Source of the DNA: Microbispora sp. ZYX-F-249
GTDB lineage: Bacteria; Actinomycetota; Actinomycetes; Streptosporangiales; Streptosporangiaceae
NCBI RefSeq assembly: GCF_039649665.1
Contig: NZ_JBDJAW010000003.1
Coordinates: 248,001 to 312,000, forward strand
Direction: 5' to 3'
Length of the DNA stretch: 64,000 nucleotides
The position numbers and the translations under genes are program-made. Each line of letters starts with the position of its first letter. Positions within the stretch are counted from its first letter, which is position 1. This document shows positions 42,510 through 51,556 of this stretch, piece by piece. The notes under the pieces were generated by a model. It was not told the origin of the DNA and ran no database searches. It saw nothing but the letters and a program-made list of their open reading frames with translations.

Positions 42510-43238
42510 TCAGCCGGAGGAGTCGTCGAAGTGGAGCTCCGAGGTGATCCGGTAGCGGTCGCCGCGGTAGATGGACCTCGTGAACTCCACGACCCGGCCA
42601 CCGGCCTCGCGGGCCGTGCGCTCGATGAGCAGGGCGGGGGCGTGCTGGGGGACGCCGAGCAGCTCGGCCTCGGTCTCGTCGGTGACAGTCGGCTCGATGC
42701 TCTGGGTGGCGCGGCGGACGTCGACGCCGAACCTCGTGCGCAGGAACCGGTAGAACGACCCGGACACCATGTCCTCGGGCCGCAGGGACTCGACCAGGCG
42801 GTGCGGGAGGTGGATGCGCTCGATCGCCATCGGCTCGTCGTCCACCAGGCGCAGCCGTACGACGCGCAGGACCGGGTCGGCGGGCGAGACCTGCAGGCGG
42901 TGCGCCAGCCGGGCGGTGGCCGGGGCCGAGTCGAACTCCAGGATGCGGCTGAGCCAGGTTCCCTCGGCGGCGGGGGCGTGGAAGGAGTCGTCGCCGGCCG
43001 CGAGGGGCTGGGTGACCTTGCGGCGGCCGGTGAACGTCCCCCGCCCGTGCTCCCGCACGAGCATGCCCTGCCGTACGAGCCCGTCGATCGCCGCGCGGAG
43101 GGTCGGGCGGGAGACGCCGAGCTCCCGGGACAGGTCGCGTTCCGAGGGGATGGCGGTGCCGGGCTCCTTGTCGGCGATCAGGTCGAGCAGGACGTCTCTG
43201 ACCCGGTCGCGCTTGAGGCCCGCTGGAAGTCTCTGCAC
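42510..43238 (-). CDS. GntR/HutC-family regulator (DasR-like)
   Basis: A 242-residue regulator. The N-terminal GntR winged helix (IPSERDLSRELGVSRPTLRA, about 31-50, and GMLVREHGRGTFTG) is followed by a UTRA ligand domain (LRLVDDEPMAIERIHLPHRL near 126 and the terminal YRGDRYRITSEL). The layout equals DasR, which binds N-acetylglucosamine phosphates. The start is taken as GTG 43238; the ribosome site is weak. It is divergent from a chitin-sugar importer and operators of Das type lie between them, so it should regulate the operon and itself. Confidence 0.83.
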   Translation of the reverse strand: MQRLPAGLKRDRVRDVLLDLIADKEPGTAIPSERDLSRELGVSRPTLRAAIDGLVRQGMLVREHGRGTFTGRRKVTQPLAAGDDSFHAPAAEGTWLSRILEFDSAPATARLAHRLQVSPADPVLRVVRLRLVDDEPMAIERIHLPHRLVESLRPEDMVSGSFYRFLRTRFGVDVRRATQSIEPTVTDETEAELLGVPQHAPALLIERTAREAGGRVVEFTRSIYRGDRYRITSELHFDDSSG

Positions 43239-43260
43239 GCCCCAGACCTTACCAGTAGTT

Positions 43261-43368
43261 GACCACTCCTCCCCATCTCGGCCTGGCGATAACCCGAAAT
43301 ATCGCCTCTTGACAGCCCGACTGGTTAAGACCACTCTCCTCTCAATGGTTTACCAATAACTGACCACT
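43261..43368. promoter_or_regulatory. dre-like operator region with three GACCACT half-sites
   Basis: ACTGGTTAAGACCACT (43320-43335) differs from the published DasR-responsive element ACTGGTCTAGACCACT at two central bases. Two further half-sites GACCACT lie at 43261-43267 and 43362-43368, each in the wider context TACCAxTAxxTGACCAC. A TTGACA (-35 like) is at 43309-43314. The last half-site adjoins the ribosome site of the binding-protein gene. Confidence 0.7.
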
Positions 43369-43378
43369 GGGAGGACCG

Positions 43379-44638
43379 ATGAGGTTACGCCTCCTCGCCG
43401 CGGCGGCCGCGTTCAGCCTCACGCTCGCCGGTTGCGGCTCGGCGTCCGAGCCCGGGACATCCGGACAGACCGGTACGGCCACGCTGACCGTGTGGTTCAT
43501 GCGCGACAGCCTGTCGGACGCGATCGTGAAGCGGTTCACCGACGACTTCCAGCGGTCGCATCCCGGAATCACCCTGAACATCCAGATCCAGGAGTGGGAC
43601 GGCATCGGGCAGAAGGTCACCAGCGCGCTGGCCAGCAAGGACGCCCCCGACGTCATCGAGGTCGGCAACACCCAGGTCGCCGAGTACGCCGCCAGCGGCG
43701 GGGTCGGGGACCTCACCGGCAAGGTCGCCGACCTGGGCGGCGCCGACTGGCTGCCCGGCCTGGCCGAGCCGGGGAAGATCGACGGCAGGCAGTACGGCAT
43801 CCCCTGGTACGCCGCCAACCGAGTGGTGATCTACAACAAGGACCTGTTCGCCAAGGCCGGCGTCACCTCTCCGCCGAAGACCCGCGACGAGTGGATCGGC
43901 GTCACCACGAAGCTGAACGAGGGCGGCGTGCAGGGCATCTACCTGCCGGGCCAGAACTGGTACACCCTCGCGGGGTTCGTCTGGGACGAGGGCGGCGACC
44001 TCGCCGTCGAAGAGGGCGGCCAGTGGAAGGGCACGCTCGACACGCCGCAGGCGCTCGCCGGGATGGCGTTCTACAAGCGGCTCCAGTCGCTCGGCAAGGG
44101 GCCGAGGGACTCCGACGAGGCCAGGCCGCCGCAGGCCGACGTGTTCGGCAAGGGCGACGTCGCGCAGATCATCTCCGCGCCCGGCGGCGTGGTCGCGATC
44201 GAGAAGGCCAACCCGGACCTCAAGGGCAAGCTGGGCTTCTTCCCGATCCCCGGCAAGACGGCGGACAAGCCGGGCGCCGTCTTCACCGGAGGGTCCGATC
44301 TGATCATTTCCGAGGCGTCCGCGCACCCCGACGAGGCGTACGAGGTGGTCAAGGCGCTGGCGGGGGAGAAGTTCCAGCTCGACATGGCCAAGGAGATGAG
44401 CTATGTGCCCAACCGCACCTCGTACGCGGGGGTCCTGAGCGGCGACGAGGCCACCGCGGCGATGGCGGCCGGGGCCGCGGCCGGGCACGCCACGCCCAAC
44501 TCGCCCAACTGGGCGGCCGTGGAGGCCAGGAACGTCATCAAGGAGTACATGACCAAGGTGCTCACCGGAGGCGACGCGGCCACCGCGGCGAAGGAGGCCT
44601 CCGGAGTGATCACCACGATCCTCAACACCAGGTCCTGA
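43379..44638 (+). CDS. Sugar-binding lipoprotein of a Das-like ABC importer
   Basis: A 419-residue extracellular solute-binding protein. The signal ends in the lipobox LAGC with C19 as the lipid anchor. WFMRDSLSDAIVKRFTDDFQ and PDVIEVGNTQVAEYAASGGV follow the carbohydrate-binding (SBP_1) pattern. The neighbours (GH20 hexosaminidase, DasR-like regulator) make N,N-diacetylchitobiose or GlcNAc the likely ligand. The gene is first in an operon of four with spacings of one base, then four-base overlaps. GGGAGG precedes ATG 43379. Confidence 0.88.
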   Translation: MRLRLLAAAAAFSLTLAGCGSASEPGTSGQTGTATLTVWFMRDSLSDAIVKRFTDDFQRSHPGITLNIQIQEWDGIGQKVTSALASKDAPDVIEVGNTQVAEYAASGGVGDLTGKVADLGGADWLPGLAEPGKIDGRQYGIPWYAANRVVIYNKDLFAKAGVTSPPKTRDEWIGVTTKLNEGGVQGIYLPGQNWYTLAGFVWDEGGDLAVEEGGQWKGTLDTPQALAGMAFYKRLQSLGKGPRDSDEARPPQADVFGKGDVAQIISAPGGVVAIEKANPDLKGKLGFFPIPGKTADKPGAVFTGGSDLIISEASAHPDEAYEVVKALAGEKFQLDMAKEMSYVPNRTSYAGVLSGDEATAAMAAGAAAGHATPNSPNWAAVEARNVIKEYMTKVLTGGDAATAAKEASGVITTILNTRS

Positions 44639-44639
44639 C

Positions 44640-45584
44640 ATGGCGCGCGCCCTCGCCCGCACGGCCCGTCCCGCTCTCGTCGTCGAGTCGAGAACCCGCA
44701 GGAAAGGCGCGCTCTGGCCCTACCTGCTGGTGGCCCCGGCCCTGGCCGCCTTCGCCTGCCTGCTCGTCTACCCGCTGGCCCGCAGCGTCGTGATCTCCTT
44801 CCAGCACTTCCGGCTGGGCGAGTTGATCAGGGGCGGGGCGGCCTTCGAGGGCCTCGCCAACTACGCCGAGGCCCTCGGCGGGCCGGAGTTCTGGGCGGTC
44901 GTACGGCGGACCTTCCTGTGGACCGCCGCCAACGTCGTACTGATCATGGTCATCGCGACCGCCGTGGCGCTGATGCTGCCGCACCTGGGGCGCCGGATGC
45001 GGCTGGCCGTCATGAGCGGGATGGTGCTCACCTGGGCCACGCCGGTGCTGGCCGCGACGACGATCTTCCAGTGGCTCTTCCAGTCGCGCCTGGGCGTCGT
45101 CAACTGGGTGCTGGTGCGGCTCGGCTTCGACTCCTTCCGCGACTACACGTGGTTCGCCGACGGACGGGCGACGTTCGCGATCCTGGTCGCGCTGGTGGTC
45201 TGGCAGTCGGTGCCGTTCGCCGCGCTCACCCTCTACGCGGGACTCACCACGATTCCCGGTGAGCTGTACGAGGCGGCCCGGATCGACGGAGCCGGATCGT
45301 GGCAGGTCTTCGGCCGGGTCACGTTCCCCATCCTGCGTCCGCTGTTCGGCCTGATCACGTCGCTGGAGGTCATCTGGGTCTTCACCTGCTTCGCGCAGAT
45401 CTGGGCGATCAGCAAGGGCGGCCCCGGCGGCGCCACCGCCACGCTGCCGGTCTACGCGTTCCAGATCGCGCAGTCGCTGCACCGGTACGACCTGGGGTCG
45501 GCCGTCTCCACGCTGACCGTGCTGATGCTGCTCGCGGTGCTGGTCGTCCACCTGCGGCGGATGTTCCGGGAGGAGGGAGCGTGA
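44640..45584 (+). CDS. Das-like ABC permease 1 (MalF type)
   Basis: A 314-residue permease. A basic N-terminus leads into the first membrane segment (LLVAPALAAFACLLVYPLAR, about residues 28-47), and the EAA loop is near residues 200-220 (ELYEAARIDGAGSWQVFGRV). It begins one base after the binding-protein stop and ends in GTGA that starts the second permease. It transports a chitin-derived sugar by inference from context. Confidence 0.9.
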   Translation: MARALARTARPALVVESRTRRKGALWPYLLVAPALAAFACLLVYPLARSVVISFQHFRLGELIRGGAAFEGLANYAEALGGPEFWAVVRRTFLWTAANVVLIMVIATAVALMLPHLGRRMRLAVMSGMVLTWATPVLAATTIFQWLFQSRLGVVNWVLVRLGFDSFRDYTWFADGRATFAILVALVVWQSVPFAALTLYAGLTTIPGELYEAARIDGAGSWQVFGRVTFPILRPLFGLITSLEVIWVFTCFAQIWAISKGGPGGATATLPVYAFQIAQSLHRYDLGSAVSTLTVLMLLAVLVVHLRRMFREEGA

Positions 45585-46399
45585 GGAGGGCCGCACTCAA
45601 CCTGGCAGCCGTGGGCGTGCTGGCGGTGTCGGTGTTCCCCGTCTACTGGATGGTGATCACCGCGTTCAAGCCGACGGTGGACATCCTGACCGAGACCCCG
45701 GCGTTCTGGCCCGTTCGGCCGACCCTCGACCACTTCGCGACGGCCGTACGTGCCGCCGGGTTCTGGACGTTCTGGCGCAACAGCCTGGCGGTCACGCTCG
45801 GCGCGGTGCTACTCGCGCTGGTCGTGGCGCTGCCGGCCGCCTTCGCCGTGGCCCGGCTGCGCTGGCCGGCGCGGCGCGGGTTCATCCTGATGGTCTTCGT
45901 CGCCCAGACCGCCCCCTGGTCGGCGCTGCTCGTGCCGGTCTACATCATCGCCCGCGACGCGGACATGCTCGACCGGCTGCCGACGCTGACGCTGGTGTAT
46001 TTCGTCACGACGCTGCCGTTCACGATCGTGACGCTGCGCGGGTTCATCGCGGCGGTCCCGCCCGAGCTGGAGGAGGCCGCGCTGATGGACGGCTGCGGCC
46101 GGGCCGAGGCGTTCCGCCGGGTGGTGCTGCCGCTGCTCGCGCCGGGCCTGATGTCCACGTCGCTGTTCGGCTTCATCACCGCATGGAACGAGTTCGCCTT
46201 CGCCAACGCGCTCATGATCAAGGACCAGGGCGACCGTACGCTGCCGATCTGGCTGTCCGGGTTCGCCAACGTCTTCGGCACCGACTGGGGCGCCACCATG
46301 GCCGCCGCCACGCTGTTCATGCTCCCCGTCCTGCTCGTCTTCCTCGTGCTCCAGCGCCGCGTGTCCTCCGGGATGATCGCGGGCGCCGTGAAGGGATGA
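45581..46399 (+). CDS. Das-like ABC permease 2 (MalG type)
   Basis: A 272-residue permease with an EAA loop (ELEEAALMDGCGRAEAFRRV near residue 165) and a typical MIAGAVKG end. The start is GTG 45581, overlapping the preceding gene by four bases, with GGAGGGAGC before it; the upstream open frame belongs to the other permease. It ends in ATGA shared with the GH20 gene. As in Streptomyces, no ATPase is encoded nearby, so an MsiK-like ATPase should drive it. Confidence 0.9.
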   Translation: MRRAALNLAAVGVLAVSVFPVYWMVITAFKPTVDILTETPAFWPVRPTLDHFATAVRAAGFWTFWRNSLAVTLGAVLLALVVALPAAFAVARLRWPARRGFILMVFVAQTAPWSALLVPVYIIARDADMLDRLPTLTLVYFVTTLPFTIVTLRGFIAAVPPELEEAALMDGCGRAEAFRRVVLPLLAPGLMSTSLFGFITAWNEFAFANALMIKDQGDRTLPIWLSGFANVFGTDWGATMAAATLFMLPVLLVFLVLQRRVSSGMIAGAVKG

Positions 46400-47676
46400 C
46401 CCAGATGATGATTCCGCGGCCCCGCGAGGCGGCCGTGCTCGGGGGAACCGTCACGCTCCACGACGGCCTCGTACGGCACGCACCCGACGATCTCCGGCTG
46501 GGAGAGGAGGGGTATCGCATCGACGTCGCGCCGGACGGCGCGGAGCTGACGGCGGGAGGACCCGCCGGGCGCTTCTACGGCCTGCGGACCCTGGCGGCGC
46601 TCGGCCCCGAGGCGCCGCTGTGCCGCATCACCGACCGGCCCGCGCACGTCTGGCGCGGGGTCATGCTCGACGTCGCCCGGCACTTCATGCCGAAGGACTT
46701 CGTGCTGCGGCTGATCGATCTGCTCGCGGTCCACCGGCTCAACCGGCTGCACCTGCACCTGACCGACGACCAGGGCTGGCGGCTGCAGATCAAGCGCTAT
46801 CCCCGGCTCACCGAGGTCAGCGGGGAGCACTACACGCAGGAGGACATCCGCGAGATCGTGTCGTACGCCGCCGACCGGTTCGTCACGATCGTGCCCGAGA
46901 TCGAGATGCCGGGGCACGCCCAGGCGGCGATCTCCGCCTATCCCTGGCTCGGCAACCACCCGTCACGCCGTCTGCCGGTCCGCGACTCGTGGGGGATCAG
47001 CCCGCACGTGTTCAACCTGGAGGAGGCGGCGATCGGCTTCTGCCGGGACGTGCTCGACGAGGTCATGGACCTGTTCCCCGGGGAGTACGTCCACCTCGGC
47101 GGCGACGAGTGCCCGCCGGACGAGTGGGCGCACAGCGAGGCGGCGCTGCGGCGGATCGCCGAGCTCGGGCTGCCGGGCCCGGACGCCGCGCGGGCGTGGT
47201 TCACCTCCACCGTCGGCGCGTACGTGACCTCCCGGGGCCGGCGCCCGATCCACTGGTACGACACACCCGGTGGGCCGCCGGGCGTCACGGCGATGACATG
47301 GCTCGACCACGAGAGCGGACCGCGCGCGGCCCTCGAAGGGCTCGACGTCGTGCTGGCTCCGCACACCAGCACCTACCTCGACTACCCGGCCGACGCCCCC
47401 GGCCCGCACGGCCGGATGCTCTCCCTCGCCGACGTGTACGGGTTCACGCCGCCCCCGGCCCCCGAGGGGGCGACGGGCCGGATCCTCGGGGCGCAGTGCC
47501 AGCTCTGGACCGAGTACATGCCCACCCCCGAGCACGTCGAGGCGATGGCGTTTCCCCGGTTGTGCGCCTTCGCCGAGGTGGCCTGGGGCACGGCGGGGGA
47601 CTACCACGACTTCCTGCGCAGACTCCCCCCTCATCTGGAGTCCCTGGGCGTCCGGCCGGGGCCGGTCATCCCCTGA
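46396..47676 (+). CDS. GH20 beta-N-acetylhexosaminidase
   Basis: A 426-residue glycoside hydrolase. The catalytic HLGGDEC holds the Asp-Glu pair D237-E238. Other GH20 landmarks are HLHLTDDQGWRLQIKRYP, EIEMPGHAQAA and CQLWTEYM. There is no signal peptide, so it acts inside the cell on imported chitooligosaccharides to release GlcNAc. The N-terminal accessory GH20b domain is short. ATG 46396 is coupled to permease 2. The operon thus links uptake with hydrolysis. Confidence 0.9.
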   Translation: MTQMMIPRPREAAVLGGTVTLHDGLVRHAPDDLRLGEEGYRIDVAPDGAELTAGGPAGRFYGLRTLAALGPEAPLCRITDRPAHVWRGVMLDVARHFMPKDFVLRLIDLLAVHRLNRLHLHLTDDQGWRLQIKRYPRLTEVSGEHYTQEDIREIVSYAADRFVTIVPEIEMPGHAQAAISAYPWLGNHPSRRLPVRDSWGISPHVFNLEEAAIGFCRDVLDEVMDLFPGEYVHLGGDECPPDEWAHSEAALRRIAELGLPGPDAARAWFTSTVGAYVTSRGRRPIHWYDTPGGPPGVTAMTWLDHESGPRAALEGLDVVLAPHTSTYLDYPADAPGPHGRMLSLADVYGFTPPPAPEGATGRILGAQCQLWTEYMPTPEHVEAMAFPRLCAFAEVAWGTAGDYHDFLRRLPPHLESLGVRPGPVIP

Positions 47677-47712
47677 ACTCCGCAACCCACCCCCCATGAA
47701 AGGAAGACTGCG

Positions 47713-49115
47713 GTGTCACGAAAGCTCTTGTGGGGCGGCCTCGCGGCCGTCCTGCTGGCCGCGCTGGTCGTAGCGCTGCCCGCGCAGGCGGCCCAGTCGC
47801 TGCGCCTGCGTTACAAGACGAGCGCGACCGGCGCCACCGCCGACCAGGTGGAGCCCTGGTTCGACCTGGTCAACAACGGGACCACGGCGGTGCCGCTGAA
47901 CACCGTCAAGATCCGCTACTACTTCAGGGCCGACTCACCGGCGCAGCAGTACCGCTTCGCCTGCTCGTGGGCGGTGATCTCCTGCTCCACCGTCACCGGG
48001 ACCTTCCAGACGATCTCGCCGGGCACGGCCACGGCCGACCGTTACCTGGAGGTCGGCTTCACCTCCGGCAGCCTGGCGGCCGGCGCGTCGACCGGCGACC
48101 TGCAGCTCCGCTTCTACCGGGCCGACTGGCAGACGATCCGGCAGAGCGACGACTACTCCTTCGGCCCCGCGCGCACGACGTACGGCGACTGGGACAAGGT
48201 CACGGTCCATCAGGGCGGCACGCTGGTGTGGGGCACCCCGCCCGCGGGTGTGACCGACCCCTCGCCGTCCCCGTCCCCCTCCACATCGCCGGGCGGGCCG
48301 GGCGGCGGCAGCGGGGTCGTCTTCGACGACTTCGCCTACGCCTCCTCGTCCGACCCTCAGATCACGGCGCACAACTGGACCGTACGGACCAACAGCGGCG
48401 GCCCCGGCGTCCCCGGTGCGAGTTGGCCGGCGTCCAACGTGAGCTTCCCCGTCGTGAGCGGGAGCAACAAGGCGCTGCAACTGCGGGCGGCCACCGACGG
48501 CACCGCGGGAGGCACCTCGCAGGCCGAGTTCCTGCACCAGCGCAAGTTCTTCGAGGGCACGTACGCCGCGCGGGTGAAGTTCGCCGACGCCCCCGACAGC
48601 GGACCGGACGGCGACAACATCGTGGAGACGTTCTTCACCTCACGCCTCTCGCGTACGACCTCGACCCGGACTACAGCGAGCAGGACTTCGAGTACCTGCC
48701 GAACGGCGGCTGGGGCGCGCAGGGCCCGATCATGTACACCACCACCTGGGAGACCTACCGCAACGAGCCCTGGCTCGCGGTCAACACGCACACCGAGCGG
48801 ACGGCGAGCTACGCCGGCTGGCACGACCTCGTGCTGCAGGTCTCCGGGGGCACGGTCCGCTACTTCATCGACGGCACGCTGTTCGCCGAGCACGGCGGCG
48901 ACTACTACCCCGAGACGCCGCAGTCGGTGAACTTCAACCTCTGGTTCATCTCCGGCGGGTTGCTGGGCAGCGCAACCCCGCGCGTCTACACGCAGCAGGT
49001 CGACTGGTTCTACTTCAGTAAGAACGAGGCCGTGGCTCCGGCCGAGATCACCTCCAGGGTGAACGCGTTCCGGAGCGCCGGCACCACGTGGAAGGACACC
49101 GTGCCCATGCCGTAG
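47713..49115 (+). pseudogene. Secreted CBM3 - GH16-like glycosidase, frameshifted
   Basis: A signal peptide (LLWGGLAAVLLAALVVALPA) is followed by a CBM3 (TADQVEPWFDLVNNGTTAVP, then KIRYYFRADSP), a Pro/Ser linker and a beta-jelly-roll GH16-like domain (RKFFEGTYAARVKFADAPD). The frame breaks near 48640-48642, after IVETFFT; a shifted frame resumes as TPLAYDLDPDYSEQDFEYLP, which holds the ExDxE catalytic motif (codons at 48678, 48684 and 48690). The shift equals one missing base. Intact length would be about 467 residues. It would bind crystalline polysaccharide and cut a glucan-type or related chain. It starts at GTG 47713 with AAAGGAAG upstream. Confidence 0.75.
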
Positions 49116-49124
49116 CCGGTGCCG

Positions 49125-49155
49125 CCCGGGCCCCGGCGGCGTGCCGGGGCCCGGG
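49125..49155. terminator. Bidirectional terminator
   Basis: A 13-bp perfect stem (CCCGGGCCCCGGC with GCCGGGGCCCGGG, five-base loop) lies between the convergent GH16-like and aldolase genes. Confidence 0.75.
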
Positions 49156-49162
49156 TGACCGG

Positions 49163-49954
49163 TCAATCGAGGAGATCGGGGTCGGAGGCGAGGATCTGGT
49201 CCAGCAGGGGCTGGAAGTTGATCCAGCCGACGAGGTCGTTGCCGATCTGGCCGTGCGTGAGCTTGGCGTTCTCGTGCGAGATGGGCACCGTCGGCCCGGC
49301 GGCCTTGGCCGCGAGCTGCGCCTGGCAGCTGCGCTCCATCGTGATGAACCACCAGGCCGCCGCCTCCACGCTGCCGCCCACGGTCAGCAGCCCGTGGTTG
49401 CGCAGGATGACCGCCTTGTGCGAGCCCAGCGCCCGCGCGATGCGGCGGCCCTCCTCGGTCTCCACGACCACCCCCGTGTAGTCGTCGAACAGGGCGTGGT
49501 CCTCGTAGAACGCGCAGGCGTCCTGCGTCAGCGGCTCCAGCAGCGTCCCGAGCGCCGACATCGCCTTGCCGTACACCGAGTGGGAGTGGGCGGCGGCGAC
49601 CACGTCGGGCCTGGCCCGGTGCACCATCGAGTGGATGGCGAACGCCGCCTGGTTGACGTGGTGGCGGCCCTCCACCACCTGGCCCTCGTGGTTGACCAGG
49701 ATCAGGTCGCTGACCTTGATCTGCTTGAACGACATGCCGAACGGGTTCACCCAGAAATGGTCGGTGTGCTCCGGGTCCCGGGCCGTGATGTGGCCGGCCA
49801 CGCCCTCCTCGAAGCCGAACCTCCCGAACAGGCGCAGCGCCGCCGCGAGCCGCTCCATGCGGTGGCGCCGCTCCTCCTCCACGGTGGCGAAGGCCGGCGG
49901 CAGCCGGAAGGCGAGCTGGTCGGCGGGCACGGGCTGCAGGTCGGACAGGCTCAT
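49163..49954 (-). CDS. Class II aldolase/adducin family protein
   Basis: A 263-residue protein. GVAGHITARDPEHTDHFWVN (about 50-69), VVAAAHSHSVYGKAMSAL (His pair for metal) and VILRNHGLLTVGGSVEAAAW (third His) are the zinc-binding pattern of fuculose-phosphate aldolase-like enzymes. It is a long adducin-like version without a second domain. It starts at ATG 49954. The substrate is unknown. Confidence 0.85.
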   Translation of the reverse strand: MSLSDLQPVPADQLAFRLPPAFATVEEERRHRMERLAAALRLFGRFGFEEGVAGHITARDPEHTDHFWVNPFGMSFKQIKVSDLILVNHEGQVVEGRHHVNQAAFAIHSMVHRARPDVVAAAHSHSVYGKAMSALGTLLEPLTQDACAFYEDHALFDDYTGVVVETEEGRRIARALGSHKAVILRNHGLLTVGGSVEAAAWWFITMERSCQAQLAAKAAGPTVPISHENAKLTHGQIGNDLVGWINFQPLLDQILASDPDLLD

Positions 49955-50133
49955 CGCGACTCCCAAGGCTCGTGGGGCGTACCCGTCCAGCCTGTCCTCC
50001 GCCGCCGTCCCCTGTCCATGCCGGAACCGAATGTTCTTCGGTGCCCCTGGCGGCTTCGGTCCTGTCCGACAGGGCAGTGGAGGCCGACCGAATCCGCGTA
50101 AGGTGCATGCAGCGTGAGAGACGGGAGGTACCG

Positions 50134-50787
50134 ATGCGGCTGGAGGCCGTCTTCTTCGACGTCGGAGAGACCCTGGTGGACGAGACCCGCGAGTACGGCA
50201 CCTGGGCCGACTGGCTGGGCGTCCCGCGGCACACCTTCTCCGCCGTGTTCGGCGCCGTGATCGCGCGCGGTGGCGACTACCGGGACACCTTCCAGCACTT
50301 CCGCCCCGGTTTCGACCTGCACGCCGAGCGGGAACGCCGGGCACAGGAAGGCCAGGCCGAGACGTTCGGTGAGGAGAACCTCTACCCCGACGCCCGGCCC
50401 TGCCTGGCCGAGCTCCGGGAGATGGGGCTGCGCGTCGGCCTCGCCGGCAACCAGACCGCCCGCGCCGAGACCATCCTGCGCGCCCTGGATCTGCCCGTGG
50501 ACGTCATCGGCACCTCCGACGGCTGGGGGGTCGAAAAGCCCGACACGTCCTTCTTCGACCGGCTGGTGACGGAGGCCGGCTGCCCGGCGGAGTCCGTCCT
50601 CTACGTCGGCGACCGTCTCGACAACGACATCCGGCCCGCCCAGAAGTCCGGGCTGCGCACCGCCCTCGTGCGGCGGGGCCCATGGGGCCACATCCTCCGC
50701 GACGAGACGGCGGCCCGGGCCTGCCTGTTCCACGTCGACTCGCTGGCCGAGCTTCCCGCGCTGGTCCGCAAGCACAACGGCGACTGA
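50134..50787 (+). CDS. HAD-superfamily hydrolase
   Basis: A 217-residue phosphatase-like protein. Motif I is FFDVGETLVDETRE; the second Asp is replaced by Glu (DVGET), as in many HAD-like hydrolases. Motif II lies around VGLAGNQTARAE, motif III at GVEKPDTSFFDRL, and motif IV at LYVGDRLDNDI. ATG 50134 has GGGAGG at good spacing. The substrate is unknown. Confidence 0.85.
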   Translation: MRLEAVFFDVGETLVDETREYGTWADWLGVPRHTFSAVFGAVIARGGDYRDTFQHFRPGFDLHAERERRAQEGQAETFGEENLYPDARPCLAELREMGLRVGLAGNQTARAETILRALDLPVDVIGTSDGWGVEKPDTSFFDRLVTEAGCPAESVLYVGDRLDNDIRPAQKSGLRTALVRRGPWGHILRDETAARACLFHVDSLAELPALVRKHNGD

Positions 50788-50863
50788 CGGCTCAACCGGC
50801 TCCGCGCGGACCTGGACCGATGGGGGAAGCCGAGCCGGGCCACGAGCCTCTAGAGTCGCGGGG

Positions 50864-51556
50864 GTGGAGCTCGATCACGATGCCGACATCACGCCGCTGC
50901 TCGGCCGCGACTGGAGTGCGGTGAACCACCGGGACGCGCTGGCCGATCTCGCCAGGCTCGGCTGGACGCCCTGCGGCGTGGGCGACTGGGCCGTCGGGCT
51001 GCGCTCGCCCCGCGGCCTGTCCGCCGCGCGGATCTGCCCGTTCGACCCGGCCTATCCGGCCTTCCTCGAACTGTGCCGTCGCTGCCCCGGCAACCCGTAC
51101 CTGCCGCAGGTGGCGCTCGCCGAGGCTCTGGACGGCGGCGGCTCGCTCACGGTGCTGGAGTTCCTGGCCCCGGCCGCGCCGGAGGAGGCGGCGGAGGTGG
51201 CCCGCCGATGGCGCGAGGGGGAGGGCGACGAGGCGTTCGACGCCGTACGGCGCACCGCCCTCACGGTGGACGAGGAGTGGCGGGCGCGGACGCCCTGGTG
51301 GGACGGGATCGACCTCAACCACGGCAACGTCCGCCGGGCGGTGGACGGGAGGATCGCGCTCGTCGACGTCTTCTGCATGGACGGGGCGTCGTTGTACCGC
51401 CAGGTGCTCGACGACTCCGCCGTCGTGCGCGAACGCCTGTCCACCGCCGCGACGCGACACCTGCTGGACATCCCGTACATCGCCCGGGAGAGCTCTCCGG
51501 CGGAGATCGAGGCGCTGCGCGCGGCGTGGCGGGCGGGGGCCGCCGTCACATCGTGA
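50864..51556 (+). CDS. Hypothetical protein with kinase-like loop
   Basis: A 230-residue soluble protein. IDLNHGNVRRAVDGRIALVD near residues 146-165 has the shape of the catalytic loop and metal Asp of aminoglycoside phosphotransferase-like kinases (HGN..LVD). No N-terminal Lys motif can be assigned with confidence. A kinase fold is therefore only a suggestion. The start is GTG 50864. Its end overlaps the end of the convergent XRE gene by 11 bases. Confidence 0.6.
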   Translation: MELDHDADITPLLGRDWSAVNHRDALADLARLGWTPCGVGDWAVGLRSPRGLSAARICPFDPAYPAFLELCRRCPGNPYLPQVALAEALDGGGSLTVLEFLAPAAPEEAAEVARRWREGEGDEAFDAVRRTALTVDEEWRARTPWWDGIDLNHGNVRRAVDGRIALVDVFCMDGASLYRQVLDDSAVVRERLSTAATRHLLDIPYIARESSPAEIEALRAAWRAGAAVTS

